Shown in pieces: positions 6,406 through 13,972 of a DNA stretch of 27,534 nt. The notes below the pieces were generated by a model, which was not told the DNA's origin, ran no database searches, and was given only the letters and a program-made list of their open reading frames with translations. A program made the translations under genes and the position numbers. This DNA comes from CAWDLX01 sp046728155 (GTDB lineage Bacteria > Actinomycetota > Actinomycetes > Mycobacteriales > Micromonosporaceae), in contig JBKPDY010000120.1 of assembly GCA_046728155.1 (NCBI GenBank), positions 1 to 27,534 on the forward strand. The letters run 5' to 3'. Each line of letters opens with the position of its first letter. Positions within the stretch are counted from its first letter, which is position 1.

Positions 6406-7725
6406 GTGGCCACCGCTCATGCGCCGCCCGAGGACCGGCAGGGTACAGATCTGCTGATCTGGCTCGTGCTCAGCGGTATCGGACTGGGCCTGACGGCTCT
6501 CGCGGTCCGTGGCGGCGCGGCGCTGGGCACCCGCTCGGCGCCGTTCCTCGGCTCGTACCGGTTCAACCTGGGCTTCGCCACCGTGCTCGCCCCGGCCTGG
6601 GCGACCGCCGTCCTGATCGCCGCGCATCGCGGGCTGCTCGACCGGCTCCGCTTCCGTACGCTGTTGGCGGCCGGTTGGGCGGCGACCCTGATCTGGTCCG
6701 TAGCACTGGCGTTCGTTGACGGCGCCGCGGGGCTCACCCGGTCGCTGTGGTCGACCGACAACTACCTCACCGACGTACCAACCGTCGGCGACAGTGCGCT
6801 CGCCTTCCTGCGTAGGTTCACGGCCGACGCGGCCCAGCACTCGACCGCGGCGCGTGGGCATCCACCCGGACCGGTGCTGCTGCTCTGGGCGCTGCACAAG
6901 GTGGGCCTGACCGACCGGCTCAGCCTGGGGCTGCTCATCTGTGGCCTGGGGGCACTCACCGTCCCGCTCGTGCTCTCCGCCGTACGGGGGGTGTGCGGCG
7001 AGGTCGCGGCCCGGCGGTACGCCCCCGTCCTCGTGCTCGCGGCCTATGCGGTGTGGATTGCGGTCTCGGTCGATGCGATCGTGGCGGTTCTGGGCGCGGC
7101 CATGGTGGCGATGGGCGTGCGGGCCAGCGACCCGGCACGCGCCGGTTGGCGGGCGGGACTATGGGCCCTCGCGGGCGGCATCACCCTCGGCGTCGCCGCC
7201 CTCTTCTCGTACGCCGCGCCGTGGCTCGGCCTGTCGGTGGTGTGCCTCTACTTCGCCCGGCGGCGGGCCTTCCTCAACCTCGCCACCGGGCTGGGCGCTC
7301 TCATACCGATAGTCCTGGTCGAGCTGGCAGGCTTCAGTTGGATCGATGGCCTGCTCGCGTCAAGGGCGGACTACGCCGCCCGGATCGAGCCGCACCGGTC
7401 GGCCGCGTGGTGGGGCGGAATCGGCCTGGTCGTGTTGATCCTCGCCGCCGGGCCGCCGCTGATCCGAAGCGCCCGCCGCATCCGCAACACGCCCGGCTGG
7501 CCGTTCCTGGTGGGAGCGGGGGTCGCGATCGCGTTCTCCCTCGTCTTCGGACTCGCGCGTGGCGGCGCCGAGGCGGCCTGGCTGCCGTTCTTCCCTTGGC
7601 TCACGGTCGCCGCCGTCGCCCCGGCCGTTCAGGGCGGCGCGATCTCGCGCAGTCCCGACCTGCTCGTCGGAGTCGGCGCGGTGACCGCGATCGTCGTGGA
7701 GGCCGTACTCGCCACGCCCTGGTGA
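6406..7725 (+). CDS. Polytopic membrane protein, GT-C glycosyltransferase-like
   Basis: A 439-residue protein with about ten hydrophobic segments spread over its length. After the second or third helix is a soluble loop with Asp/Tyr (TDNYLTDV) followed by ARGHPPGPVLLLW (150-161). An HPPG motif at the end of a long extracytoplasmic loop is typical of actinobacterial GT-C-fold (ArnT/PMT-like) glycosyltransferases that use lipid-linked sugars. No N-terminal catalytic Asp-Asp motif is clear, so the class is a guess from topology and this motif. The GTG start at 6406 has no Shine-Dalgarno; a -10-like TACCGT 8 nt upstream suggests a leaderless mRNA. It converges on the ABC-F gene. Confidence 0.7.
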   Translation: MATAHAPPEDRQGTDLLIWLVLSGIGLGLTALAVRGGAALGTRSAPFLGSYRFNLGFATVLAPAWATAVLIAAHRGLLDRLRFRTLLAAGWAATLIWSVALAFVDGAAGLTRSLWSTDNYLTDVPTVGDSALAFLRRFTADAAQHSTAARGHPPGPVLLLWALHKVGLTDRLSLGLLICGLGALTVPLVLSAVRGVCGEVAARRYAPVLVLAAYAVWIAVSVDAIVAVLGAAMVAMGVRASDPARAGWRAGLWALAGGITLGVAALFSYAAPWLGLSVVCLYFARRRAFLNLATGLGALIPIVLVELAGFSWIDGLLASRADYAARIEPHRSAAWWGGIGLVVLILAAGPPLIRSARRIRNTPGWPFLVGAGVAIAFSLVFGLARGGAEAAWLPFFPWLTVAAVAPAVQGGAISRSPDLLVGVGAVTAIVVEAVLATPW

Positions 7726-7739
7726 CCCGGGCCACGCTG

Positions 7740-7807
7740 CTCGCCTCCGCGCTCGCTCCGATCCTCGGGCTTAGCGGCCCTGCGATTCTCACTCGCTGTC
7801 GGCTCGG
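7740..7807 (-). repeat. Dispersed GC-rich repeat, diverged copy after the ABC-F gene
   Basis: Read on the minus strand, it starts 3 nt after the ABC-F TGA with CCGAGCCGACAGCGAG and a GAATCGCA segment (27-nt left half, 25 of 27 identical to the pcaB-pcaD unit). After about 23 unrelated bases it ends with the same 18-mer AGCGAGCGCGGAGGCGAG (7740-7757). It fills the gap between two convergent genes. Full-length units lie at 26971-27156 and a short copy at 13955-13972. Confidence 0.8.
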
Positions 7808-7810
7808 GGG

Positions 7811-9415
7811 TCAGGCCAGCTCCACCAGCTCGAGCAGGTCGTCGCTCCACGCGTCCTCAACACCATCGGGGAGCAGGATCGCCCGGTCGGGCTTGAGCGC
7901 CTGGACCGCGCCGGGATCGTGGGTCACCAGCACGATCGCGCCCGGGTAGCGGGCGATCGCGTCGAGTACCTGCTCCCGGCTGACCGGATCGAGGTTGTTC
8001 GTCGGCTCGTCCAGCAACAGCACGTTCGCCCCGGAGCAGACCAGTGTTGCGAGGGCCAGCCGCGTCTTCTCACCACCCGAGAGCACCCCGGCTGTCTTCT
8101 TCACGTCGTCTCCGGTGAACAGGAAGGCTCCGAGAACCTTGCGGAGGTCGGTGTCGGTCTGCTCCGGAGCGGCCGCCCGCATGTGCTCCAGGAGCGTCCG
8201 GTCGACGTCGAGGGTCTCGTGCTCCTGTGCGTAGTAGCCGATCCGCAGCCCGTGCCCGGGTACGACCTGGCCGGTGTCCGGTTCGAGCAGGCCGGCGAGC
8301 ATGCGCAGCAGCGTCGTCTTCCCGGCACCGTTGAGCCCGAGGATGGCCACCCGCGAGCCACGGTCCACGGCGACGTCCACGTCGGTGAAGACCTCCAGCG
8401 AGCCATACGACTTGGACAGCGCGCTCGCGGTGAGCGGAGTCTTCCCGCACGCCGCCGGAGTGGGGAAGCGCACCTTTGCTACCTTGTCGGTCGCACGTAC
8501 CTCCTCCAGACCGGCGAGCATGCGTTCCGCCCGGCGGGCCATGTTCTGAGCGGCGATCGTCTTGGTGGCCTTCGCCCGCATCTTGTCGGCCTGCGCCATC
8601 AGGGCTCCGGCCTTCTTCTCCGCGTTCGCCCGCTCGCGGCGACGGCGGCGTTCGTCGGTCTCCCGCTGATCGAGGTAGGCCCGCCAGCCGAGGCTATACA
8701 TGTCCACTGTGGACCTGTTGGCGTCGAGGTACCAGACCCGGTTCACGACGGCTTCGAGCAGAGACACGTCGTGGGAGATGACGATGAGGCCACCCTTGTA
8801 GCCGGAGAGGAAGGCGCGCAGCCAGGTGATCGAGTCGGCGTCGAGGTGGTTCGTGGGCTCGTCGAGGAGCAGCGTCCCGCCGGTCGCGTCACTCGCCTCC
8901 GCGAACAGGATCCGGGCCAGCTCGATGCGCCGCCGCTGACCACCGGATAGTGTGCCCAACGCTTGGCCGAGCACCCGCTCGGGCAGACCGAGGTTCGAGC
9001 AGATCCGAGCGGCGTCCGCCTCGGCCGCGTACCCGCCCAGTGCAGCGAACTGCTCTTCGAGGGCGCCGTACCGACGTACGGTCCGGTCGGCCGGATCCTC
9101 GGCGAGCAGGGATTCGAGCTTGTTCATCTCGGCCAGCAGTCCATCGAGGCCGCGGGCGGAGAGCACCCGGTCGCGCGCGGTGATGTCGAGATCGCCGGTG
9201 CGGGGATCCTGCGGGAGGTACCCCACCGGCCCGCGCCGCTCGACCTGACCCGCGTACGGGCTGCCCTCGCCGGCCAGCACCTTGAGCGTCGTGGTCTTGC
9301 CGGCGCCGTTGCGGCCGACGAGGCCGATCCGGTCACCTGGCTGCACCCGTAGGTTGGCCTGAGCGAGCAGGATGCGGGAACCGGCGCGCAGCTCCAGGCC
9401 GGTCGCGTTGATCAT
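7811..9415 (-). CDS. ABC-F family ATPase (ribosome-associated)
   Basis: A 534-residue protein with two ABC ATPase domains and no membrane segments, the hallmark of ABC-F translation factors. Domain 1: Walker A GRNGAGKT (34-41), signature LSGGQRRR, Walker B LLLDEPTNHLD. A charged linker follows (Arg/Glu-rich, RRRRERANAEKKAGALMAQ). Domain 2: GLNGAGKT, LSGGEKTR, LLLDEPTNNLD. Members bind the ribosomal E site, either to tune translation or to dislodge antibiotics. I chose ATG 9415 over the in-frame GTG at 9427, because GAGAG precedes the ATG by 7 nt. I recall the homologous position in M. tuberculosis holding Rv1473, an ABC-F gene linked to macrolide tolerance. Confidence 0.92.
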   Translation of the reverse strand: MINATGLELRAGSRILLAQANLRVQPGDRIGLVGRNGAGKTTTLKVLAGEGSPYAGQVERRGPVGYLPQDPRTGDLDITARDRVLSARGLDGLLAEMNKLESLLAEDPADRTVRRYGALEEQFAALGGYAAEADAARICSNLGLPERVLGQALGTLSGGQRRRIELARILFAEASDATGGTLLLDEPTNHLDADSITWLRAFLSGYKGGLIVISHDVSLLEAVVNRVWYLDANRSTVDMYSLGWRAYLDQRETDERRRRRERANAEKKAGALMAQADKMRAKATKTIAAQNMARRAERMLAGLEEVRATDKVAKVRFPTPAACGKTPLTASALSKSYGSLEVFTDVDVAVDRGSRVAILGLNGAGKTTLLRMLAGLLEPDTGQVVPGHGLRIGYYAQEHETLDVDRTLLEHMRAAAPEQTDTDLRKVLGAFLFTGDDVKKTAGVLSGGEKTRLALATLVCSGANVLLLDEPTNNLDPVSREQVLDAIARYPGAIVLVTHDPGAVQALKPDRAILLPDGVEDAWSDDLLELVELA

Positions 9416-9558
9416 CGTGGCTCTCACTCTCGGGGGTCGAAGGCTGGATCAGGGCATGCATCCACGCCGGCCGCCTTCGCCCGTACCGGATTCGTACGGC
9501 TCAGTCGCGGTCGGCGCGAGGCGGATCAGCCTTCGCAGCGCACCACCGGAACATTGTA
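9416..9558 (-). promoter_or_regulatory. Candidate attenuator leader of the ABC-F gene
   Basis: On the minus strand TACAAT (9553-9558) is a near-consensus -10; no good -35 precedes it. Six nt later, at the expected start (9546), begins a six-codon GTG ORF (VVRCEG, stop at 9526-9528). Its last codons form CGAAGGCTG (9527-9535), complementary over 9 nt to CAGCCTTCG (9438-9446) near the ABC-F start. A second segment, CGAAGGC (9473-9479), can pair with the same target over 7 nt, and a hairpin (9481-9499) lies between. This is the layout of a leader-peptide attenuator; it is inferred from complementarity only. Confidence 0.4.
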
Positions 9559-9718
9559 CCCAATGACGCCTCTGGTTCGATCCGAGCGCACCGAGCCGGC
9601 CGCACCCGGCGAACCGTTGGGAAAGCGATCGAGGTCTGTGCTCCCATCAAGTTTGCTTACCGATCTAGATCGTCGGGTACCGCTGAGACGAAGACCACCA
9701 TCCCGGAGGAGCGTCGCG
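9559..9718 (+). promoter_or_regulatory. Upstream region of the zinc metallopeptidase gene
   Basis: The gene-free stretch 9416-9718 is shared by two divergent genes. On this side there is a perfect 12-bp palindrome, CGATCTAGATCG (9661-9672), 46 bp before the start, and a strong Shine-Dalgarno GGAGGA (9705-9710). TTGCTT (9653-9658) could be a -35, with TACCGC 19 bp later; the promoter assignment is weak. Confidence 0.35.
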
Positions 9719-10600
9719 ATGTCACTGAATGAGAACGCGTCGATCGATACCAGCCAGGTCCGGGATGTCGGCTCGGGTGGGGGCGGCGGGTTGCGGGGGC
9801 TGCCGATCGGGGGCGGCGGCGGCATCATCGGACTCATCGTGCTCGCGCTGCTGGTGGCCGGCGGCGTCATCGGCGGAAACGCCCTCTTCGGCGGAGGCGA
9901 CGCGGGACAGCCGGTCAATTGCACGACCGCCAACCCCGACCGCCTGAACGATGTCAAGTGCCGGGACGCACTGTACGTCAACTCGATCCAGAACTACTGG
10001 CAGAAGGCGCTGCCACAGACCTTCGGCGTCCAGTACCAGAAGGCCGTCACAACGTACTTCAGCGGCGCGGTCGATACGGGCTGCGGCCAGGCCGACAGCG
10101 GGGTCGGGCCGTTCTACTGCTCGAGCGACAACACCGTCTATCTTGACACCTCGTTCTGGGACGAGCTGGCTAACCGGTTCGGCGCGCCGGGTCAGTTCGC
10201 CCAGCCCTACGTGCTGGCCCATGAGTACGGCCACCACGTGCAGGATCTGTTGGGCACCCTGGCCGACGTGCAGCGCCAGATGCAGCGCGACCCGGCCAAC
10301 CAGAACGCCCTCTCCGTCAAGCTGGAGCTGCAGGCAGACTGTTACGCCGGGGTCTGGGCCAAGCACGCCACCGAGACGAGGGCCGCCAACGGCCAGCCCA
10401 TTTTCACCTCAGTGACCGCTGCCGACGTCAAGCAGGCGATGGACGCCGCCGGCGCGGTGGGCGATGACGCCATCCAGAAGAAGATGGGCGGCGGTGTGGA
10501 CGAGTCATCCTGGACGCACGGCTCGTCGGCTCAGCGCGAACGATGGTTCAACACCGGATACACCAGCGGCAACGCCAAGTCATGCACCACCTTCTCCTGA
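9719..10600 (+). CDS. Membrane-anchored neutral zinc metallopeptidase (YpfJ family)
   Basis: A 293-residue protein. A Gly-rich N-terminus (residues 18-36) leads into one transmembrane helix (about 36-55), leaving the catalytic domain outside the cell. The domain has zinc motif HEYGHH (168-173) and the downstream LELQADCYAG, whose Glu (203) is the likely third ligand. Cysteines at 68, 81, 122 and 134 could form disulfides. It ends in a Trp-Phe rich segment typical of the family. The ATG at 9719 has GGAGGA 8 nt upstream, so the 55 open codons before it are not part of the gene. The physiological substrate of this family is unknown. It nearly abuts the convergent VLRF1 gene (3 bp). Confidence 0.9.
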   Translation: MSLNENASIDTSQVRDVGSGGGGGLRGLPIGGGGGIIGLIVLALLVAGGVIGGNALFGGGDAGQPVNCTTANPDRLNDVKCRDALYVNSIQNYWQKALPQTFGVQYQKAVTTYFSGAVDTGCGQADSGVGPFYCSSDNTVYLDTSFWDELANRFGAPGQFAQPYVLAHEYGHHVQDLLGTLADVQRQMQRDPANQNALSVKLELQADCYAGVWAKHATETRAANGQPIFTSVTAADVKQAMDAAGAVGDDAIQKKMGGGVDESSWTHGSSAQRERWFNTGYTSGNAKSCTTFS

Positions 10601-10603
10601 CCC

Positions 10604-11263
10604 TTATGTCGGGGTAACCGCAGCGTCCTGCACACGGATAAGGACTGCCCGGGCGCGGACCAGCGCCTGTTCGAGGGTCGCCAGCCGTGGCTCCCCCACG
10701 TCAAGGAACCGCTCGGCGCGCAAGGCGGCCACCGCGGCCAGCCGGGCGTCGGCCAGGATCAGGTCGACCGTTCGCCTATCCCCGCCCGTGACGACCGCGT
10801 CGAGGCGCCCCGATTCGGTGGCGAGCAGGCGTACCGCGATGTCGGCGGCCGACTCCGCGGCCGCCCTCGCCTGGTTGGCCCGGCGCCGGGCGAACCGCTG
10901 CTGTGACCAGCCGCCGGCGGCAGTCCGACTCTGCACATAGGACGAGTCCACTTTGGAGGAAACCAGCCGGTCGCCGTCGGCGACGCCAACCGCCACCGCG
11001 CCCTGTCGGGCGATCAGCAGCCCGAGTCGGCGGGGCTGTGTGGCGGCCGCGACGAACGCGTCCACCCGCGACTCGGCGGCGACACCGGGCGGTGGATGAA
11101 ACTCAGCCGTGGCACCGTCCGCTCCGGTCAGGCACAACGCCCTGCCCGGCGCCTGTTCCACCGGCCCGTGTCGTTCGGCGAAGCCGTCGAGCCACCGGGC
11201 CAGACGGGCCGGATCCACCTCGACCCAGCGCCCACCGCCGGCGGCCGGCCGATTCCGCGCCAT
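10604..11263 (-). CDS. acVLRF1 family peptidyl-tRNA hydrolase
   Basis: A 219-residue protein matching the actinobacterial VLRF1 group, relatives of Vms1/ANKZF1 and eRF1. The key segment is KVDSSYVQSRTAAGGWSQQRFARRR (split here as residues 104-128), in which GGWSQQ holds the catalytic Gln of the release-factor loop, followed by a basic helix. Family members cleave peptidyl-tRNA on stalled 50S subunits. The N-terminal 60 residues are a small conserved head (WVEVDPARLARWLDGF). The C-terminal half is an Ala/Arg-rich alpha/beta domain. Start ATG at 11263; no clear Shine-Dalgarno. It is divergent from the AlkD gene with only 27 bp between starts. Confidence 0.83.
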   Translation of the reverse strand: MARNRPAAGGGRWVEVDPARLARWLDGFAERHGPVEQAPGRALCLTGADGATAEFHPPPGVAAESRVDAFVAAATQPRRLGLLIARQGAVAVGVADGDRLVSSKVDSSYVQSRTAAGGWSQQRFARRRANQARAAAESAADIAVRLLATESGRLDAVVTGGDRRTVDLILADARLAAVAALRAERFLDVGEPRLATLEQALVRARAVLIRVQDAAVTPT

Positions 11264-11290
11264 GACCAGAAGTCTGCCATCCTGAGCCGC

Positions 11291-11971
11291 GTGACCCCGC
11301 TGGCTACCACGATCGTCGAACGACTCACCAGCGTGTACCCGGAGGCGGCCGATCCGGTGCGGGCGGTCTCCGCGGCCGCGTACATGCGTAACCAGTTCGT
11401 CTTCCTCGGGATCCCTAACCCGCAGCGGATACCGCTCTCGCGGCGGGTGCTGGCCGGCATCGACAAGCCGGACGAGGCCGATCTGCGCGACGTGGCCGAC
11501 GCCTGCTGGCGGCTGCCGGAGCGCGAGTACCAGTACTTCGCGTGCGGTCTACTGCGCCGGTACGTCGGAGCCTGCTCGCCACGCATGCTCGGTACGCTCG
11601 GCCGCCTCATCACGACCAGGTCGTGGTGGGACACGGTCGACACCTTGGCCGCGGGCACCGTGGGCCCGCTGGTACGCCGAGACCCGACCTTGGTCTCCAC
11701 GATGGACGAATGGGTCATGGACGACAACATCTGGCTCGCGCGGGCGGCGATCCTGCACCAGTTGACGTACAAGCAGGCCACCGACGCACCACGGCTGTTC
11801 CAGTACTGCCTGACCCAGGCCGGCCATCGGGACTTCTTCATCCGCAAGGCGATCGGGTGGGCACTTCGACAGTACGCGCGGACCGATCCGGGCGCCGTAC
11901 GTTCATTCCTGGCCGCGTCCGGAGACCGCCTCTCACCCTTGTCCGTTCGGGAGGCGTCCAAGCACCTCTAG
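11291..11971 (+). CDS. AlkD-like DNA alkylation repair glycosylase
   Basis: A 226-residue all-helical HEAT-like repeat protein of the AlkC/AlkD family, which excises alkylated purines such as 3- and 7-methyl adducts. RNQFVFLGI is near residue 33. SWWDTVD (111-117) gives Trp113 and Asp117, spaced like the catalytic W109/D113 of Bacillus AlkD. FFIRKAIGWALRQYARTDP gives Trp190 for W187. The GTG at 11291 is the likely start, because 65 codons further upstream run antisense through the VLRF1 gene. The 27-bp gap to VLRF1 means the two divergent promoters must overlap the coding starts. Its stop overlaps the LysE gene by 4 bp (CTAG). Confidence 0.87.
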   Translation: MTPLATTIVERLTSVYPEAADPVRAVSAAAYMRNQFVFLGIPNPQRIPLSRRVLAGIDKPDEADLRDVADACWRLPEREYQYFACGLLRRYVGACSPRMLGTLGRLITTRSWWDTVDTLAAGTVGPLVRRDPTLVSTMDEWVMDDNIWLARAAILHQLTYKQATDAPRLFQYCLTQAGHRDFFIRKAIGWALRQYARTDPGAVRSFLAASGDRLSPLSVREASKHL

Positions 11972-12597
11972 CCGCGGGCGACCAGCAACGCCACCGCAAG
12001 CGCCGCGATCACGGCACTCGACACAAGAGCTGTCGCCAACCGTCCACGAGGGCCGGTCAGCGCCCGCCCCACGATGGTCCCGCCGCCGGCGAGCAGCAGT
12101 TGCCAACTGGCCGAGGCCGCGAACGCGCCGAGCACAAATGCCACGGCGCCGCCCGCGCCGAGCCCGTCCGACGACTGACGCCCGAACACCAGCGCTCCAA
12201 AGTAGACAACGGTGGCGGGGTTGAGCAGAGTCAGGCCCAACAGGCCAAAGTACGCCCGCCGAGGCGTACCCAGTCCGCCCGCGGTCTTCGGTGTCGCGCC
12301 TTCTCGGTGATGGCGTACGGCGGCGGCCGCCGTACGGACGGCGAGACCGAGGAGTACGGTGGCGGCGACCCAGCGCAGCGGAGTCGCGATCGGCTCGATC
12401 AGCCGGGCCAGCGCCGTGCCTGCGACGACTGCCGTCAATGCGTACAGCCCGTCCGCGGTGGCCACCCCCATGGCCGCCGACGCCCCGACCGTCAACGACG
12501 TACGGGCGGTGAGGCTCACGATGAGCGCGGCGATGGCCCCGACCGGCACGGCGACCCCGTACCCGGCGAGCACCCCCGCGACGAGTGCCCCGGTCAC
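11968..12597 (-). CDS. LysE-family transporter
   Basis: A 209-residue hydrophobic protein with five or six membrane helices. The first helix reads GYGVAVPVGAIAALIV, matching the conserved GxxxGxxxxPGP-like opening of LysE/RhtB exporters in degenerate form. The middle loop has a basic stretch (VRHHREGATPK) and then AYFGLLGLTLLNPATVVYFGAL, with the NP motif typical of the family. These proteins usually export amino acids such as lysine, arginine, threonine or homoserine; the substrate here is unknown. Start GTG at 12597, without a clear Shine-Dalgarno. The following 160 bp (12598-12757) show no gene. The gene overlaps the convergent AlkD stop by 4 bp. Confidence 0.82.
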   Translation of the reverse strand: MTGALVAGVLAGYGVAVPVGAIAALIVSLTARTSLTVGASAAMGVATADGLYALTAVVAGTALARLIEPIATPLRWVAATVLLGLAVRTAAAAVRHHREGATPKTAGGLGTPRRAYFGLLGLTLLNPATVVYFGALVFGRQSSDGLGAGGAVAFVLGAFAASASWQLLLAGGGTIVGRALTGPRGRLATALVSSAVIAALAVALLVARG

Positions 12598-12757
12598 CGT
12601 GGTGACGGGACACGACCCGGCACCGGAGCCGCCTGCTGTCGCCGCACTCCCTCCGCCGGGGCGGACGGTGTACGAGGGGCTCGGATACGGGTCACGGTCA
12701 CCGATTCTGCGGCATCCGAGTGCTTGCGGCGACCGGTTTACGGACCCGGCTGTGCCC

Positions 12758-13516
12758 TCATGCCGCCCAGGCGCGAGCCGACATGGCCGCGCCGATGATC
12801 CCGGCCTCGTTCTGCATTCGTGCCGGGACGACCTCGGCGTCGACGTGGACGAGCGGGAGGAACTTGTCGGCCCGCTTGCTCACCCCGCCACCGATGATGA
12901 TCAGATCCGGCCAGAGCAGCCGGTGGAGCAGGTCCAGGTACTCCTCCAGCCGGTGCGCGTACTCCTTCCAGGAGAGGTCCTCGCGCTCCCGGACCTCGGC
13001 CGCCGCCCAGTCCTCGGCGTCACCGTCATGCAGGTTGATGTGACCGAGTTCGGTATTGGGGACGAGGACCCCGTTGACGAACACCGCGCTGCCGATCCCG
13101 GTTCCGAGCGTCACCATGACGACGGTGCCGTTCCGCCCCACGCCGGCGCCGTGGCGCATCTCCGCCAGGCCGGCGGCGTCGGCGTCATTGAGCACGGTGA
13201 CCGTCCGACCCGTCACGTCGTGGAACAGGGCGGCCGCGTCCACACCGATCCAACTCTGGTCGATGTTGGCCGCGGTCCGGACGATCCCTCCGCGGACCAC
13301 CGAGGGCAGTGTGAGTCCGATCGGACCGGGGACGCCGACGGCGTCCACAACCTGCGCGACAACCGTGGCCAGGGCGTCCGGCTTCGCGGGCGTGGGCGTC
13401 GGGATACGGATCCGCTCGGCGACCAGGATGCCGTTGACGATGTCGACCGGGGCGCCCTTGATGCCGCTGCCGCCGACGTCCACTCCGATCACCGGATTCT
13501 TGGCCGTTCTCGACAT
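12758..13516 (-). CDS. ppgK: Polyphosphate glucokinase
   Basis: A 252-residue ROK-family kinase. Phosphate loop IGVDVGGSGIKGAPVD (10-25), then TLPSVVRGGIVRTAANIDQSW, the catalytic Asp region NDADAAGLAEMRHGAG, GTGIGSAVF and the TELGHI segment match PpgK, which phosphorylates glucose with polyphosphate or ATP. ROK zinc cysteines are absent, as usual in PpgK. The ATG at 13516 puts the phosphate loop right at the N-terminus; the open frame upstream is unlikely to be coding. GGGGG precedes the ATG by 4 nt. A TAATAC box (minus strand, 13545-13550) may be the -10, giving a leader of about 25 nt, but no good -35 was found. Confidence 0.93.
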   Translation of the reverse strand: MSRTAKNPVIGVDVGGSGIKGAPVDIVNGILVAERIRIPTPTPAKPDALATVVAQVVDAVGVPGPIGLTLPSVVRGGIVRTAANIDQSWIGVDAAALFHDVTGRTVTVLNDADAAGLAEMRHGAGVGRNGTVVMVTLGTGIGSAVFVNGVLVPNTELGHINLHDGDAEDWAAAEVREREDLSWKEYAHRLEEYLDLLHRLLWPDLIIIGGGVSKRADKFLPLVHVDAEVVPARMQNEAGIIGAAMSARAWAA

Positions 13517-13604
13517 GTGGCCCCCAACTGAACGATCGAGCACCGTATTAGCAGGGACGCCCGTCCACGCGGGACGCATCAGTAAACTGTCCAGGCCAAC
13601 GGTT

Positions 13605-13949
13605 TCAGACGTTGAAGCCCAACGACCGCAGCTGTTCCCGCCCTGCGTCGGTGATCTTGTCAGGCCCCCACGGCGGCAACCACACCCAGTTGATCCGGAA
13701 ATCGTGGACGATGCCGCCGCCCGGGCCGGTCATCAGCGCCGAGCGCGCCTGGTCCTCGATGACGTCGGTGAGCGGGCAGGCTGCCGAGGTAAGGGTCATG
13801 TCCAGGGTGGCCACGTTGTCGTCGTCTACGTGGACGCCGTACACGAGTCCCAGATCGACGACGTTGATCCCCAGCTCGGGGTCGACCACGTCCCGCATGG
13901 CCTCCTCGATGTCCTCCACCGAGGCCTTCGCGACAGTCTCTCCGCTCAT
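13605..13949 (-). CDS. sufT: SufT / MIP18-like iron-sulfur assembly factor
   Basis: A 114-residue DUF59 protein. EDIEEAMRDVVDPELGINVVDLGLVYGV is the conserved helix-loop; TSAACPLTDVIEDQA contains the single conserved Cys, and the family ends in VWLPPWGPDKITDAGREQLRSLGF. SufT proteins help deliver or mature Fe-S clusters, and this gene closes the SUF operon. In this gene the GGAGG Shine-Dalgarno, 9 nt before the ATG, lies inside the dispersed repeat at 13955-13972. The ppgK start is 88 bp further downstream; no terminator was evident. Confidence 0.92.
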   Translation of the reverse strand: MSGETVAKASVEDIEEAMRDVVDPELGINVVDLGLVYGVHVDDDNVATLDMTLTSAACPLTDVIEDQARSALMTGPGGGIVHDFRINWVWLPPWGPDKITDAGREQLRSLGFNV

Positions 13950-13954
13950 GCTTG

Positions 13955-13972
13955 CTCGCCTCCGCGCTCGCT
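13955..13972 (-). repeat. Short copy of the dispersed repeat between sufU and sufT
   Basis: On the minus strand AGCGAGCGCGGAGGCGAG begins inside the sufU TGA and reaches 5 nt from the sufT ATG. The 18 bases are identical to the right half of the 62-bp pcaB-pcaD units. Its GGAGG sits 9 nt before the sufT ATG, the same spacing as in each pca unit, so the element provides the ribosome-binding site. Confidence 0.75.

Noticed and set aside
9574..9583. GGTTCGATCC, which resembles a tRNA T-arm
   Set aside because: No matching acceptor or anticodon arms are present on either side.
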